DNA from: Streptomyces sp. TLI_235
GTDB lineage: Bacteria > Actinomycetota > Actinomycetes > Streptomycetales > Streptomycetaceae
Direction: 5' to 3'
NCBI GenBank assembly: GCA_002300355.1
Contig: NSGV01000001.1
Location: forward strand, 124,001 to 188,000
DNA: 64,000 nt
In this document: piece after piece, positions 23,969-32,964 of the stretch
How positions within the stretch are numbered: the first letter of the stretch is position 1
Layout: each line of letters opens with the position of its first letter
The notes under the pieces: generated by a model
Databases searched by the model: none
What the model was told of the DNA's origin: nothing
The model's input: only the letters and a program-made list of their open reading frames with translations
Made by a program: the position numbers and the translations under genes

Positions 23969-25627
23969 TTGAAGCTCTCACCCTCGGCCCACCTGGACAC
24001 CTTCACCCGCGACCACCTGCCCCCGGCCGACCGGTGGCCGGTGATCGAGTTCACCACCCCCGACCTGCAGTACCCGGAGCGGCTGAACGCCGCCACCGAG
24101 CTCGTCGACCGGGCCGTGCTGATCCACGGACCCGACCTGCCTGCGCTGCGCACCCCGGCCGGGGAGACCTGGTCGTACGGGCTGCTGCGGCTGCGGGCCA
24201 ACCAGATCGCCCAGGTGCTGACCGAGGATCTGGGGCTCGTCCCCGGCGGGCGGGTGCTGCTGCGCTCGCCGAACAACCCGTGGGCGGTCGCCGCCTGGCT
24301 GGGCGTGCTGAAGGCCGGCGGGGTGGCGGTGGCCACCATGGCGGCGCTGCGGGCCGGGGAGCTCGCGCCGGTCGTGGAGCGGACCGGGCCGGCGGTCGCA
24401 CTGGTCGACCACCGGTTCACCGCGGACGCGCTGGCCGTCCGGGACACCGTCCTCCCCACGATGGCGGTGGTGGCGCACGGCGGCACCGGCCCCGACGACC
24501 TCGTCGCCCGCGCCGCCGCGAAGTCGGGCGAGTTCGCCGACGTGCCGACCGCCGCGGACGACGTGGCGCTGCTCGGGCCGACCTCGGGCAGCACCGGCGT
24601 ACCGAAGATCACCATGCACTTCCACCGCGACGTGCTCTCCATCGACCACACCTTCGGCCGCCCGCTGCTCGGCCTCGGCCCCGGTGACACGGTCGCCTGC
24701 TCGGCGCCGCTGGCCTTCACCTTCGGCCTGGGCATGCTCGCCGTCTTCCCGTTGAGAGCCGGCGCCTGCGCACTGCTGACCGAGTCGGCGACGCCGCTGG
24801 AGCTGGCGGAGCACGTGGAGCGCGAGCGCGTCACCGTGCTCGCGACCGCGCCCACCGCCTACCGGGCGATCCTGCGGCACGGGCAGGAGCGGCGGCTCGC
24901 CGGGCTGCGAGCCGCGGTGTCCGCCGGCGAGCACCTGCCGAGCACCACCTGGGAGCAGCTGCGCGACCGGATCGGGCTGCGGGTCATCGCCGGCATCGGC
25001 GCCACCGAGCTGCTGCACATCTTCATCGCGGCGGCGGGCGACGACATCCGGCCGGGTGCCACCGGCCGTCCGCTGCCGGGCTGCCGGGCCGCCGTGCTGG
25101 ACCTGGACGGGCGGGAGCTCGGCCCCGGCGAGGTGGGGCGGCTCGCGGTGATCGGCCCGGTCGGCTGCCGCTACCTGGACGACCCGCGCCAGGACGAGTA
25201 CGTCGTCGACGGCTGGAACGTCACCGGTGACCTCTTCCACCGGGACGACGACGGCTACTTCTACTACCGGGCCCGCAGCGACGCCATGATCGTCTCCTCC
25301 GGGTACAACATCGGCGGCCCCGAGGTGGAGGCCGCCGTCGACACCCACCCGGACGTGGTGGAGTCCGGTGTCGTCGCCAAGCCCGACCCGGAGCGCGGCT
25401 CGGTCGTGTGCGCCTTCGTCGTGCTGCGGGACGGCGTGGTGGGCGACGACGCCAAGGCCAAGGAGATCCAGGACCACGTGAAGGGGATCCTGGCGCCCTA
25501 CAAGTACCCCCGCGAGGTGCGGTTCTGCGCGGCCCTGCCGCGCAACACCAGCGGCAAGCTGCAGCGCTTCGTCCTGCGCAGGATCGTCGACGGCGAGCGG
25601 GCCCCCGAGCCCGCCGTCGAGCTGTGA
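23969..25627 (+). CDS. Aryl-CoA ligase (2-aminobenzoate/benzoate-CoA ligase-like)
   Basis: A 552-residue adenylate-forming enzyme. Motifs: GPTSGSTGVPKITMHFHRD (ATP loop near residue 205), AGIGATELLHIFI, DGWNVTGDLFHRDDDGYFYYRARSDAMIVSSGYNIGGPEVE, and the catalytic lysine motif PRNTSGKLQR near residue 529. The GATELLHIF segment and YNIGGPEVE resemble benzoate- and 2-aminobenzoate-CoA ligases. It activates an aromatic acid as CoA thioester for the monooxygenase downstream. TTG 23969 with AAGGA is preferred to GTG 23939. Eleven bases separate it from the next gene. Confidence 0.9.
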   Translation: MKLSPSAHLDTFTRDHLPPADRWPVIEFTTPDLQYPERLNAATELVDRAVLIHGPDLPALRTPAGETWSYGLLRLRANQIAQVLTEDLGLVPGGRVLLRSPNNPWAVAAWLGVLKAGGVAVATMAALRAGELAPVVERTGPAVALVDHRFTADALAVRDTVLPTMAVVAHGGTGPDDLVARAAAKSGEFADVPTAADDVALLGPTSGSTGVPKITMHFHRDVLSIDHTFGRPLLGLGPGDTVACSAPLAFTFGLGMLAVFPLRAGACALLTESATPLELAEHVERERVTVLATAPTAYRAILRHGQERRLAGLRAAVSAGEHLPSTTWEQLRDRIGLRVIAGIGATELLHIFIAAAGDDIRPGATGRPLPGCRAAVLDLDGRELGPGEVGRLAVIGPVGCRYLDDPRQDEYVVDGWNVTGDLFHRDDDGYFYYRARSDAMIVSSGYNIGGPEVEAAVDTHPDVVESGVVAKPDPERGSVVCAFVVLRDGVVGDDAKAKEIQDHVKGILAPYKYPREVRFCAALPRNTSGKLQRFVLRRIVDGERAPEPAVEL

Positions 25628-25638
25628 AAGGAACACCC

Positions 25639-28020
25639 GTGAGGATCGCGATCGTCGGCGGCGGCCCCGGCGGCCTGTACTTCGCCGCGCTGATGAAGCA
25701 GCTCGACCCGGCGCACCGGGTCACCGTCTGGGAGCGCAACGCCCCGGACGACACCTTCGGCTTCGGCGTGGTGTTCTCCGACGAGACGCTCGGCGGCATC
25801 GAGAACGCCGACCCCGAGTTCGCCGCCGCGGTGTCCGACCGCTTCGCCCGCTGGACGGACATCGACATCCACCTCCGCGGCCGCAGCCACACCGTCGGCG
25901 GGCAGGGCTTCGCCGCGCTGGGCCGCCGGGAGCTGCTCCGGCTGCTCCAGGAGCGCTGCCTCGGCCTGGGCGTCGACCTGCGCTTCGGCACGCCCGCCCC
26001 GGACACGGCGGAGCTGTGCGCCTCGCACGACCTGGTGGTCGCCGCGGACGGCGCCAACTCCCTCGTCCGGCAGGCGTACGCGGAGGAGTTCCGGCCCGCC
26101 CTGGACACCCGCCGCAACAAGTACATGTGGCTCGGCACGGACCTGGTCTTCGAGGCGTTCCAGTTCTTCGTCAAGGAGACGGAGTGGGGGACGATGCAGG
26201 TCCACGGCTACCCGTACTCGGACTCCGGGTCCACCTTCATCGTGGAGCTGCCCGAGGACGTCTGGCGGCGGGCCGGCTTCGACACCGCCGACGCGGCGGG
26301 CCTGCCGCCCGGGGTCTCCGACGAGCCGGCCGTCGAGCGGATCCGCGGCATCTTCGCCCAGGAGTTGGACGGCCACCGGCTGCTGGCGAACAACTCGAAG
26401 TGGCTCACCTTCACCACCGTCCGCAACGAGCGCTGGCACCACGGCAACCTGGTGCTGCTCGGCGACGCCGCGCACACCGCGCACTTCTCCATCGGCTCCG
26501 GCACCAAGCTCGCCATGGAGGACTCCCTGGCGCTCGCCGCCTGCCTGCACGAACACCCGGACCTGCCGGGCGCGCTGACGGCCTACGAGGCCGAGCGGCG
26601 GCCGGTCGTCGAGTCCACCCAACGCGCCGCCCAGGCCTCGCTGGAGTGGTTCGAGAACCTCGGCATGTACGTCGACCAGGAGCCGACCCGGTTCTGCTTC
26701 AACCTGCTGACCCGCTCCCGCCGCATCACCTACGACAACCTGCGGACCCGCGACCCGCAGTTCGCCGACCGGGTGTCCGCGGCCTTCGCCGAGGCCCAGG
26801 GGGCGGCCGAAGTGGTTCCGGCGATGTTCCAGCCCTTCCGGCTGGGGCAGCTGGAGTTGAAGAACCGCGTCGTGGTCTCCCCGATGGACATGTACTCCGC
26901 CGTCGACGGCGTGCCCGGCGACTTCCACCTCGTCCACCTCGGCTCCCGCGCGATGGGCGGTGCCGGGCTGGTGATGACCGAGATGGTCTGCGTCTCCCCC
27001 GAGGGCCGCATCACGCCCGGCTGCACCGGGTTGTGGACGGACGGGCAGCGGGACGCCTGGCGCCGGATCGTCTCCTACGTGCACGGCCGCACCACCGCCC
27101 GGATCGGCCTCCAGCTCGGCCACTCGGGCCGCAAGGGCTCGACCCGGCTGATGTGGGAGGGCATGGACGCCCCGCTGGCGGAGGGCAACTGGGAGGTCGT
27201 CGGCCCGTCCGCGCTGCCGTACGGGCCCGGCTCCGCCGTCCCGCGCGAGGTCACCCGGGCCGACATGGACCGGATCACCGCCGAGTTCACCGCCGCCGCC
27301 CGGCGCGGCGCCGAGGCCGGCTTCGACCTGCTCGAACTGCACTGCGCGCACGGCTATCTGCTCTCCTCCTTCCTGTCGCCGCTGGCGAACCGGCGCACCG
27401 ACGCGTACGGCGGCCCGCTGGAGAACCGGCTGCGCTTCCCGCTGGAGGTCTTCGACGCGGTCCGCGCCGTGTGGCCGGCCGACCGACCGATGATCGTCCG
27501 GATCTCGGCCACCGACTGGGCACCGGACGGCAACACCGAGCACGACGCCGTCGGGATCGCCCGCGCCTTCGTCGAACACGGCGCCGACGCCATCGACGTC
27601 TCCACCGGCCAGGTCACCAAGGACGAACGCCCCGCCTACGGCCGCTCGTACCAGACCCCGTTCGCCGACCGGATCCGGCACGAGGTCGCCGCCCGGGCCG
27701 GCGCGGCCGTCATCGCGGTGGGCGCCATCGCCTCCTGGGACGACGTCAACTCGATCCTGCTGGCCGGCCGCGCCGACCTCTGCGCACTCGGCCGGACCCA
27801 CCTGTACGACCCGCACTGGACCTTGCACGCGGCCGCCGAGCAGGACTACCGCGGCCCCGCCGCGGACTGGCCGCTGCCGTTCCGGGCCGGCAGCCGCAAG
27901 CCGCCGACCGCGCGGACGGACGCGGTCCGGCCGCGGCTCTCCCTGCTCCGCGCCGAGCACGACGACCGCGCCGTCCACCTGCGCTGGACCCCGCCCCGCG
28001 AACCGGCCCCCGTTCCCTGA
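25639..28020 (+). CDS. Aryl-CoA monooxygenase/reductase fusion (anthraniloyl-CoA or salicylyl-CoA 5-hydroxylase type)
   Basis: 793 residues in two halves. Residues 1-390 form a flavin monooxygenase (IVGGGPGGLYFA, RNKYMWLGTDLVFEAF, LLGDAAHTAHFSIGSGTKLAMEDS). Residues 396-770 form an old-yellow-enzyme FMN barrel (FQPFRLGQLELKNRVVVSPM, LQLGHSGRKGS, HCAHGYLLSSFLSPLANRRTDAYGG, RISATDW). This fusion is the architecture of 2-aminobenzoyl-CoA monooxygenase/reductase, which hydroxylates and then reduces anthraniloyl-CoA, and of proteins annotated as salicylyl-CoA 5-hydroxylase. The conserved barrel argues that both steps are intact. GTG 25639 follows AAAGGAA. Last gene of the plus-strand operon. Confidence 0.92.
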   Translation: MRIAIVGGGPGGLYFAALMKQLDPAHRVTVWERNAPDDTFGFGVVFSDETLGGIENADPEFAAAVSDRFARWTDIDIHLRGRSHTVGGQGFAALGRRELLRLLQERCLGLGVDLRFGTPAPDTAELCASHDLVVAADGANSLVRQAYAEEFRPALDTRRNKYMWLGTDLVFEAFQFFVKETEWGTMQVHGYPYSDSGSTFIVELPEDVWRRAGFDTADAAGLPPGVSDEPAVERIRGIFAQELDGHRLLANNSKWLTFTTVRNERWHHGNLVLLGDAAHTAHFSIGSGTKLAMEDSLALAACLHEHPDLPGALTAYEAERRPVVESTQRAAQASLEWFENLGMYVDQEPTRFCFNLLTRSRRITYDNLRTRDPQFADRVSAAFAEAQGAAEVVPAMFQPFRLGQLELKNRVVVSPMDMYSAVDGVPGDFHLVHLGSRAMGGAGLVMTEMVCVSPEGRITPGCTGLWTDGQRDAWRRIVSYVHGRTTARIGLQLGHSGRKGSTRLMWEGMDAPLAEGNWEVVGPSALPYGPGSAVPREVTRADMDRITAEFTAAARRGAEAGFDLLELHCAHGYLLSSFLSPLANRRTDAYGGPLENRLRFPLEVFDAVRAVWPADRPMIVRISATDWAPDGNTEHDAVGIARAFVEHGADAIDVSTGQVTKDERPAYGRSYQTPFADRIRHEVAARAGAAVIAVGAIASWDDVNSILLAGRADLCALGRTHLYDPHWTLHAAAEQDYRGPAADWPLPFRAGSRKPPTARTDAVRPRLSLLRAEHDDRAVHLRWTPPREPAPVP

Positions 28021-28039
28021 GGGGTGCCGGGCCCGGACG

Positions 28040-28090
28040 CGTGGTACCGCGGTACTACACGGCCCTCGATGATCAGCCCGCGGTACCACG
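28040..28090. promoter_or_regulatory. 13-bp inverted repeat between the catabolic operon and the ABC transporter
   Basis: CGTGGTACCGCGG (28040-28052) and its exact complement (28078-28090) are separated by 25 bases. The left arm also contains the 12-bp palindrome GTACCGCGGTAC. It is either the terminator of the monooxygenase operon or an operator for the ABC genes starting 78 bases later. Confidence 0.55.
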
Positions 28091-28167
28091 GTCCGCGCCC
28101 GCGGCCAACCTAACGTTGCTGGTGAGCGGTCGGGACGGTCCGGCCCGCAACGACGTAGGGGTGACCG

Positions 28168-29106
28168 ATGATCGAGGCGAACCAGCTGACGAAGCGGTAC
28201 GGGGAGAAGACCGCGGTCGACGCACTGGACTTCACCGTCCGGCCGGGAACGGTCACCGGCTTCCTCGGGCCGAACGGCGCCGGCAAGTCCACCACGATGC
28301 GCATGATCGTCGGCCTGGACGCGCCCACCAGCGGCTCGGTCACCGTCAACGGCCGCCGCTACGCCTCGCACTCCGCGCCGTTGCAGGAGGTCGGGGCACT
28401 GCTGGAGGCCAAGTCGATCCACCCCGGCCGGTCCGCGTTCAACCACCTCATGGCGCTGGCGCACACCCACGGCATCCCGCGCGGCCGCGTCGACGAGGTC
28501 ATCGGCCTCACCGGCCTGCAGTCGGTGGCGAAGAAGCGCGCCGGCGCGTTCTCCCTGGGCATGGGCCAGCGGCTGGGCATCGCGGCGGCGCTGCTGGGCG
28601 ACCCGGCCACGGTGATGCTGGACGAGCCGGTGAACGGCCTCGACCCGGAGGGCGTGCTGTGGATCCGCAACCTCCTGAGCGGCCTCGCCGCCGAGGGCCG
28701 GACCGTCTTCGTGTCCTCTCACCTCATGAGCGAGGTCGCCCTGGTCGCCGACCACCTCATCGTCGTCGGCCGAGGCCGGCTGCTGGCCGACACCACCGTG
28801 CAGGACCTGGTCCGGCAGGCCGGCGGCGACGTCGTGAAGGTCGCCACCGCCGACCCGGGCCGCCTGCGCGAGGCCCTGGCCGGCCCCGGCGTGGAGATCA
28901 CCGGCCGGGCCGGCTCCGAGGAACTCCTCGTCACCGGCCTTGCCGCGCGCACCATCGGCCTGAAGGCCGCCGAGCACGGCATCGCCCTGTTCGAGCTCGC
29001 CACCCGCACGGTCTCCCTCGAGGAGGCGTTCATGGACCTGACCCGGGACGCCGTGGAGTACCACGGCTCCACCACCGGCATCGAATCCCAGGAGCGTGCC
29101 GCATGA
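28168..29106 (+). CDS. ABC transporter ATP-binding subunit
   Basis: 312 residues. Walker A GPNGAGKST at 34-42, signature-like FSLGMGQRLGIAAAL near 130, and Walker B TVMLDEPVNGLDPEG. The C-terminal ~90 residues match the DrrA/NatA-type exporter extension. It pairs with the permease that overlaps its stop (ATGA) and with the downstream kinase/regulator, a common Streptomyces arrangement for exporting or sensing antibiotics and antimicrobial peptides. The substrate is unknown. Confidence 0.93.
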   Translation: MIEANQLTKRYGEKTAVDALDFTVRPGTVTGFLGPNGAGKSTTMRMIVGLDAPTSGSVTVNGRRYASHSAPLQEVGALLEAKSIHPGRSAFNHLMALAHTHGIPRGRVDEVIGLTGLQSVAKKRAGAFSLGMGQRLGIAAALLGDPATVMLDEPVNGLDPEGVLWIRNLLSGLAAEGRTVFVSSHLMSEVALVADHLIVVGRGRLLADTTVQDLVRQAGGDVVKVATADPGRLREALAGPGVEITGRAGSEELLVTGLAARTIGLKAAEHGIALFELATRTVSLEEAFMDLTRDAVEYHGSTTGIESQERAA

Positions 29107-29951
29107 GCACCGTCGCACCGAGCCAGGCCCCGGCGCCCGCCGCCGGGCGGCCCGCCCGCCCCGCCTACAAGGTGACCTCCGTCCGTGTGCTGCGCTCGGA
29201 GTGGGCCAAGATGTGGTCGCTGCGCTCCACCTGGATCACGCTCGGCCTGGGCCTGCTGTTCCTGATCGCCTTCGGCCTGATCGCCGCCTACCAGTTCAAG
29301 TCGCGGATCACCTCCGGCCGGCACATGGACCGCGACTTCGCCGACGCCACCGCCCTCAGCCTCTCCCTGTTCGGCACCAACTTCGCCCAGCTCGCCCTCG
29401 GCGTCCTCGGTGTCCTCGTCGCCGCGGGCGAGTACTCCACCGGCATGATCCGCTCCACCCTGGCCGCCGTGCCGCGCCGCCTGCCGGTGCTGTGGTCCAA
29501 GGCCGCGGTGTTCGGCGCGGTCGCGCTGCTGCTCGGCACCGCCGGGGTGTTCGCCACGTTCCTCGGCGACAGCGGCATCGTCTCGGGCACCCCCGCCGCG
29601 ATGACCCTCTCCGACGCGGGCGTGGTGCGCAGCCTGCTGGGCGCGGGGCTCTACCTCGGGCTCGTCGGGGTGATCGGCGTGGCGCTGGGCGCGCTGCTGC
29701 GGTCGGTGGCGGGCGGCATCTCGGTCCTGGTGGCCTCGCTGATGCTGGTCCCGGGCCTGGTCTCGCTGCTGCCGAGCTCGTGGCAGGACGACATCGGCCC
29801 CTACCTGCCCAGCCACGCGGGCGAGGCGATGTTCACCCTGCACCACGACGCGACGACGCTGTCCCCGACCGCGGGCCTGGTGGTCTTCGGCCTGTGGACG
29901 GTGGCCGCGCTGGCCGGTGCGGCCGTGCGCCTCGTGCGCAGCGACGCCTGA
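29103..29951 (+). CDS. ABC transporter permease subunit
   Basis: 282 residues with a Pro/Ala-rich cytosolic N-terminus, the SEWAKMWSLRSTW motif common in single-gene ABC-2 permeases of actinobacteria, and about six membrane helices (e.g. ITLGLGLLFLIAFGLIAAY, LALGVLGVLVAAGEY, GISVLVASLMLVPGLVSLL). It forms the membrane channel for the overlapping ATPase. Followed by the two-component genes after about 78 bases. Confidence 0.92.
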   Translation: MSTVAPSQAPAPAAGRPARPAYKVTSVRVLRSEWAKMWSLRSTWITLGLGLLFLIAFGLIAAYQFKSRITSGRHMDRDFADATALSLSLFGTNFAQLALGVLGVLVAAGEYSTGMIRSTLAAVPRRLPVLWSKAAVFGAVALLLGTAGVFATFLGDSGIVSGTPAAMTLSDAGVVRSLLGAGLYLGLVGVIGVALGALLRSVAGGISVLVASLMLVPGLVSLLPSSWQDDIGPYLPSHAGEAMFTLHHDATTLSPTAGLVVFGLWTVAALAGAAVRLVRSDA

Positions 29952-30029
29952 GACACTGCGCGTCGCGGCGCCCGGCGCGGGGCCGGGCGCAGCGGCCGCC
30001 TTCCCGCCCACCATGATCAGGTGAGATCC

Positions 30030-31360
30030 GTGAACCACGAGGAGAGCGCCGCCTTCGGCCCGGCCGTGCCCGGGGCCGGAGGCGGCGACCCGCTGTCCGG
30101 CCACCCCTTCTTCGTCCGTCTCGCCCGCGCGGGTCAGCGCCTGCGGCGGGTGGACCGCGACCATCCGTGGATCCTGGACACCACGGTGGTCGCCGTCGTG
30201 TTCCTGGTGTTCTGCCTGCCCGAGCTGGTGCACGGCGACGGGGGCGAGGGCCCGCGCGAGCACCGGATCGCCTTCACCCCGCTGCCGGTGCCCGCGATGC
30301 TCGCACTCCAGGCGGGCCTGCTGGTGCCGCTGCTGTGGCGCCGGCGGCGGCCGACGGCCGCGTTCGCCGCGGTCCTGGCGGTGTTCGTGCTGCAGTGGGC
30401 GATCGGCGCGGTGCTGCGCGCGGACGTGGCGCTGCTCGTGGCGCTGTACAGCCTGGCGCTGCACGGGCGGCTGCGGCACCTGGCGTGGGCGTGCGGCGCG
30501 GCGGCCGGCGGCACGGCGCTGGTCGCGGTGCGGCTGTCCGCCGCGGTGTCGGTGTGGGACAGCCTGTTCTTCCTGTTCGCCGCGGCGACGGCGCCGTCGC
30601 CCTGGGGATCGCGGTACGGATCCGGCGGGCGCAACTGGCCGGGCTGCGTGAGCGTGCGGCGCGGTTGGAGATCGAGCGGGACCAGCGCAGTCGGCTGGCG
30701 GCGGCGACCGAGCGGACGCGGGTGGCGCGGGAGATGCACGACATCATCGGCCACAACCTGTCGGTGATCATCACGCTGGCGGACGGCGGCGCGTACGCGG
30801 CACAGGCCTCGCCGGAGCGGGGCCGGGAGGCGCTGGTGCTGATCGGCGACGCCGGGCGGCAGGCGCTGGGTGAGCTGCGGCGGATGCTCGGTGTGCTGCG
30901 GGAGCGCGGGGACGGCGGGCCGGAGCTGGCGCCGCAGCCGGGCATCGCCGACATCGACGGGCTGTGCACGCGGATCCGGGCGGCGGGGCCGCAGGTGGCC
31001 TACCGTTCCGAGGGTGATCTGGACGGGTTGGACCGCGGGGTGCAGGTGATGGCGTACCGGATCGTCCAGGAGGCACTGACCAATGCGCTCAAGCATGCGG
31101 GGCCCGGGACGCGGGCGCGGGTCACGGTGACGGCGGACACCGGCCGGCTGCGGGTGCGCGTCGACGACAGTGGCCCGGCGGGCGGTGCGGCCGCGGTCCG
31201 GCCGGTCGGCGAGGGACACGGGATCGCCGGGATGCGGGAGCGGGCCGCGCTGTACGGTGGCACGGTCGTGGCGGGGCCCGCGGCCGGAGGGGGATGGTCG
31301 GTGGCGGCCGATCTCGCGCCGGCTCTCGACGCTGTCGACGCTGCGGGCGGTCCGGCGTGA
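30030..31360 (+). pseudogene. NarL-type sensor histidine kinase (frameshifted)
   Basis: Two frames together give a complete ~440-residue kinase. The first has four to five membrane helices (TTVVAVVFLVFCLPEL, VALLVALYSLALHG, LFFLFAAATA). The second continues VALGIAVRIRRAQLAGLRERAARLEIERDQ, then the HisKA_3 motif RTRVAREMHDIIGHNLSVI with the phospho-His and an HATPase_c end (RIVQEALTNALKHAG, GHGIAGMRERAALYGG). Frame shifts at ~30588-30598 and one added base would restore it. It would sense an envelope signal and phosphorylate the overlapping regulator. A sequence error is as likely as a true mutation. Confidence 0.85.
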
Positions 31361-32031
31361 CGACGGTCCTCATCGTGGACGATCAGCCGCTGCAGCGGTA
31401 CGGGTTCCGGATGCTGCTGGAGAGCCAGCCGGACACCGCGGTGGTCGGCGAGGCCGGGCACGGGGCCGAGGCGGTGCGGCTCGCGGCGGAGTTGCGGCCG
31501 GACGTGGTGCTGATGGACATCCGGATGCCGGGGATGGACGGTATCGAGGCGACCCGGTTGATCGTGGCCGCCGGCGGCCGCTCACGGGTGCTGGTCCTGA
31601 CCACGTTCGACCTCGACGAGTACGCGCATGCGGCGCTGCGCGCCGGGGCCAGCGGATTCCTGTTGAAGGACGCGCGTCCCGAGGAGCTGCTGGCGGGGAT
31701 CCGCGCGGTGGCGGAGGGGGACGCCGTGGTGGCACCGGCGGTGACGAGGCGCCTGCTGGACACCTATGCGCACCGGCTGCCGGGTGGCCCGCCCGGCGGG
31801 CCCGGAGGGGACCCGCGGCTGGGCGCCCTGACGGACCGGGAGCGGGAGATCCTGGTCGCGGTCGGCCGGGGCTGGACGAACGGTGAGATCGCGCGGCGCC
31901 TGGTGCTGTCGGAGTCGACGGTGAAGACGCACGTCGGCCGGGTCCTGGCGAAGATCGGCGCCCGGGACCGCGTCCAGGCCGTGATCTTCGCCTACGACAT
32001 GGGGCTGACGCGGCCGAACCGGCCCGCCTGA
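31357..32031 (+). CDS. NarL/LuxR-family response regulator
   Basis: 224 residues. Receiver domain 1-120 with the acidic pocket (IVDDQ) and phospho-acceptor Asp54 (VLMDIRMPGMDG), then a Gly/Pro linker and a LuxR-type helix-turn-helix (LTDREREILVAVGRGWTNGEIARRLVLSESTVKTHVGRVLAKI). It starts at GTG 31357, overlapping the kinase stop (GTGA). It likely controls the upstream ABC genes; the inverted repeat at 28040-28090 is a candidate site. Confidence 0.93.
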   Translation: MTTVLIVDDQPLQRYGFRMLLESQPDTAVVGEAGHGAEAVRLAAELRPDVVLMDIRMPGMDGIEATRLIVAAGGRSRVLVLTTFDLDEYAHAALRAGASGFLLKDARPEELLAGIRAVAEGDAVVAPAVTRRLLDTYAHRLPGGPPGGPGGDPRLGALTDREREILVAVGRGWTNGEIARRLVLSESTVKTHVGRVLAKIGARDRVQAVIFAYDMGLTRPNRPA

Positions 32032-32139
32032 AGCAGGCCGCCCGCGTCGGCGCGTGTCGGCGCGTGGGAACGGGCGCCGGTGCCGCGCGGCCCCGGCCGC
32101 GGACGCCGGGTCCGGGGCCGGGGCGACGGGGTGGAAAGG

Positions 32140-32811
32140 TCAGGAGGCCGGCATCAGCACGGTGTCGACGATGTAGACGGTGGCGTTGGCGGTCTGCACG
32201 TTGCCGCAGAGCACCTTGGCGCCGTTGTTGACGGTGAAGGCCTGGCCGGAGCCGGTGACCTCGACGGAGTCGCCCTGCAGGGTCTTGTGGTCGCCGGCCA
32301 GGGCGGTGGGGGCGAGCCGCCCGGGGGCGACGTGGTAGGTGAGGATCTTGGTGAGCTTCGCCTTGTCGGCGAGGACGGCGTCCAGGTCCGCCTTGGGGAG
32401 CTTGGCGAACGCGTCGTCGGTGGGCGCGAACACCGTGATGTTCTGGGCCGAGTTGAGGGTGTCCACCAGGCCCGCCTGGGTCACGGCGGTGACGAGGGTG
32501 GAGAGCAGCGGGTTGTTCGAGGCGGCGGTGGCGACCGGGTCCTGGGCCATGCCGGCGAAGCTACCCGCGCCGTCCGCGGGGACGGCGGCACAGGCCGCGC
32601 CGAACGGCCGGGCGGCCGCCGCCGTCGCCCTGTTGCCCGCGCCGTTGCCCGCGCCGGACACGGCGGAGGCCGCGTCGGCGGTGGCGGCGGGGCCGGAGGC
32701 GGCGTTGCTGCTGGAGGAGGCTCCGCTGCCGCAGGCGCTCAGGCCGAGGACGAGCGCGCCGGCCGCGAGGAGGGCGGCGAGGGCCTTGCTGCGGGACAGT
32801 GCGATGGACAT
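32140..32811 (-). CDS. Fasciclin-domain lipoprotein (MPT70/MPB83-like), copy 1
   Basis: 223 residues. Lipoprotein signal with lipobox LSAC (Cys27), a Ser/Ala linker, and a FAS1 domain from about residue 85 (GSFAGMAQDPVATAASNNPLLSTLVTAV, NITVFAPTDDAFAKLP, ILTYHVAPGRL, TVYIVDTVLMP). FAS1 proteins are cell-surface adhesion or sensing modules; in mycobacteria the relatives MPT70/MPB83 are controlled by SigK. The FAS1 part is almost identical at the DNA level to copy 2 upstream, while the signal and linker differ. An AGGAGCA site precedes the ATG. Confidence 0.93.
   Translation of the reverse strand: MSIALSRSKALAALLAAGALVLGLSACGSGASSSSNAASGPAATADAASAVSGAGNGAGNRATAAAARPFGAACAAVPADGAGSFAGMAQDPVATAASNNPLLSTLVTAVTQAGLVDTLNSAQNITVFAPTDDAFAKLPKADLDAVLADKAKLTKILTYHVAPGRLAPTALAGDHKTLQGDSVEVTGSGQAFTVNNGAKVLCGNVQTANATVYIVDTVLMPAS
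32141..32600. repeat. Near-identical direct repeat with 32966-33425
   Basis: The FAS1-coding parts of the two fasciclin genes match almost base for base over about 460 bases at an offset of 825. Differences cluster near the C-terminal end (around 32215-32255) and in the linkers. This indicates a recent tandem duplication or ongoing gene conversion. Confidence 0.85.
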
Positions 32812-32964
32812 GAGTGCTCCTCGTCTGTGGTGACCGTGTCGGTCGTGGAACGCCGTCGGACGGTTGCGGGTGGACTCGGTGCCCGTCGCCCCGTCACATG
32901 TCTCCTTCGGGGCCGACCGCCGCCCGGTTGGGTGCGACTTCCGGGATCACCCGTCGCGGTGAGG

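Noticed and set aside
25498..29118. 1206-codon open frame on the minus strand opposite the ligase, monooxygenase and ABC genes
   Set aside because: It is antisense to clear enzymes, has His/Gly/Arg-rich composition typical of reversed GC-rich codons, and shows no family motif.
26016..29951. 1311-codon plus-strand open frame
   Set aside because: It lies out of frame across three recognised genes and is Arg/Pro-rich; an artefact of high G/C at third positions.
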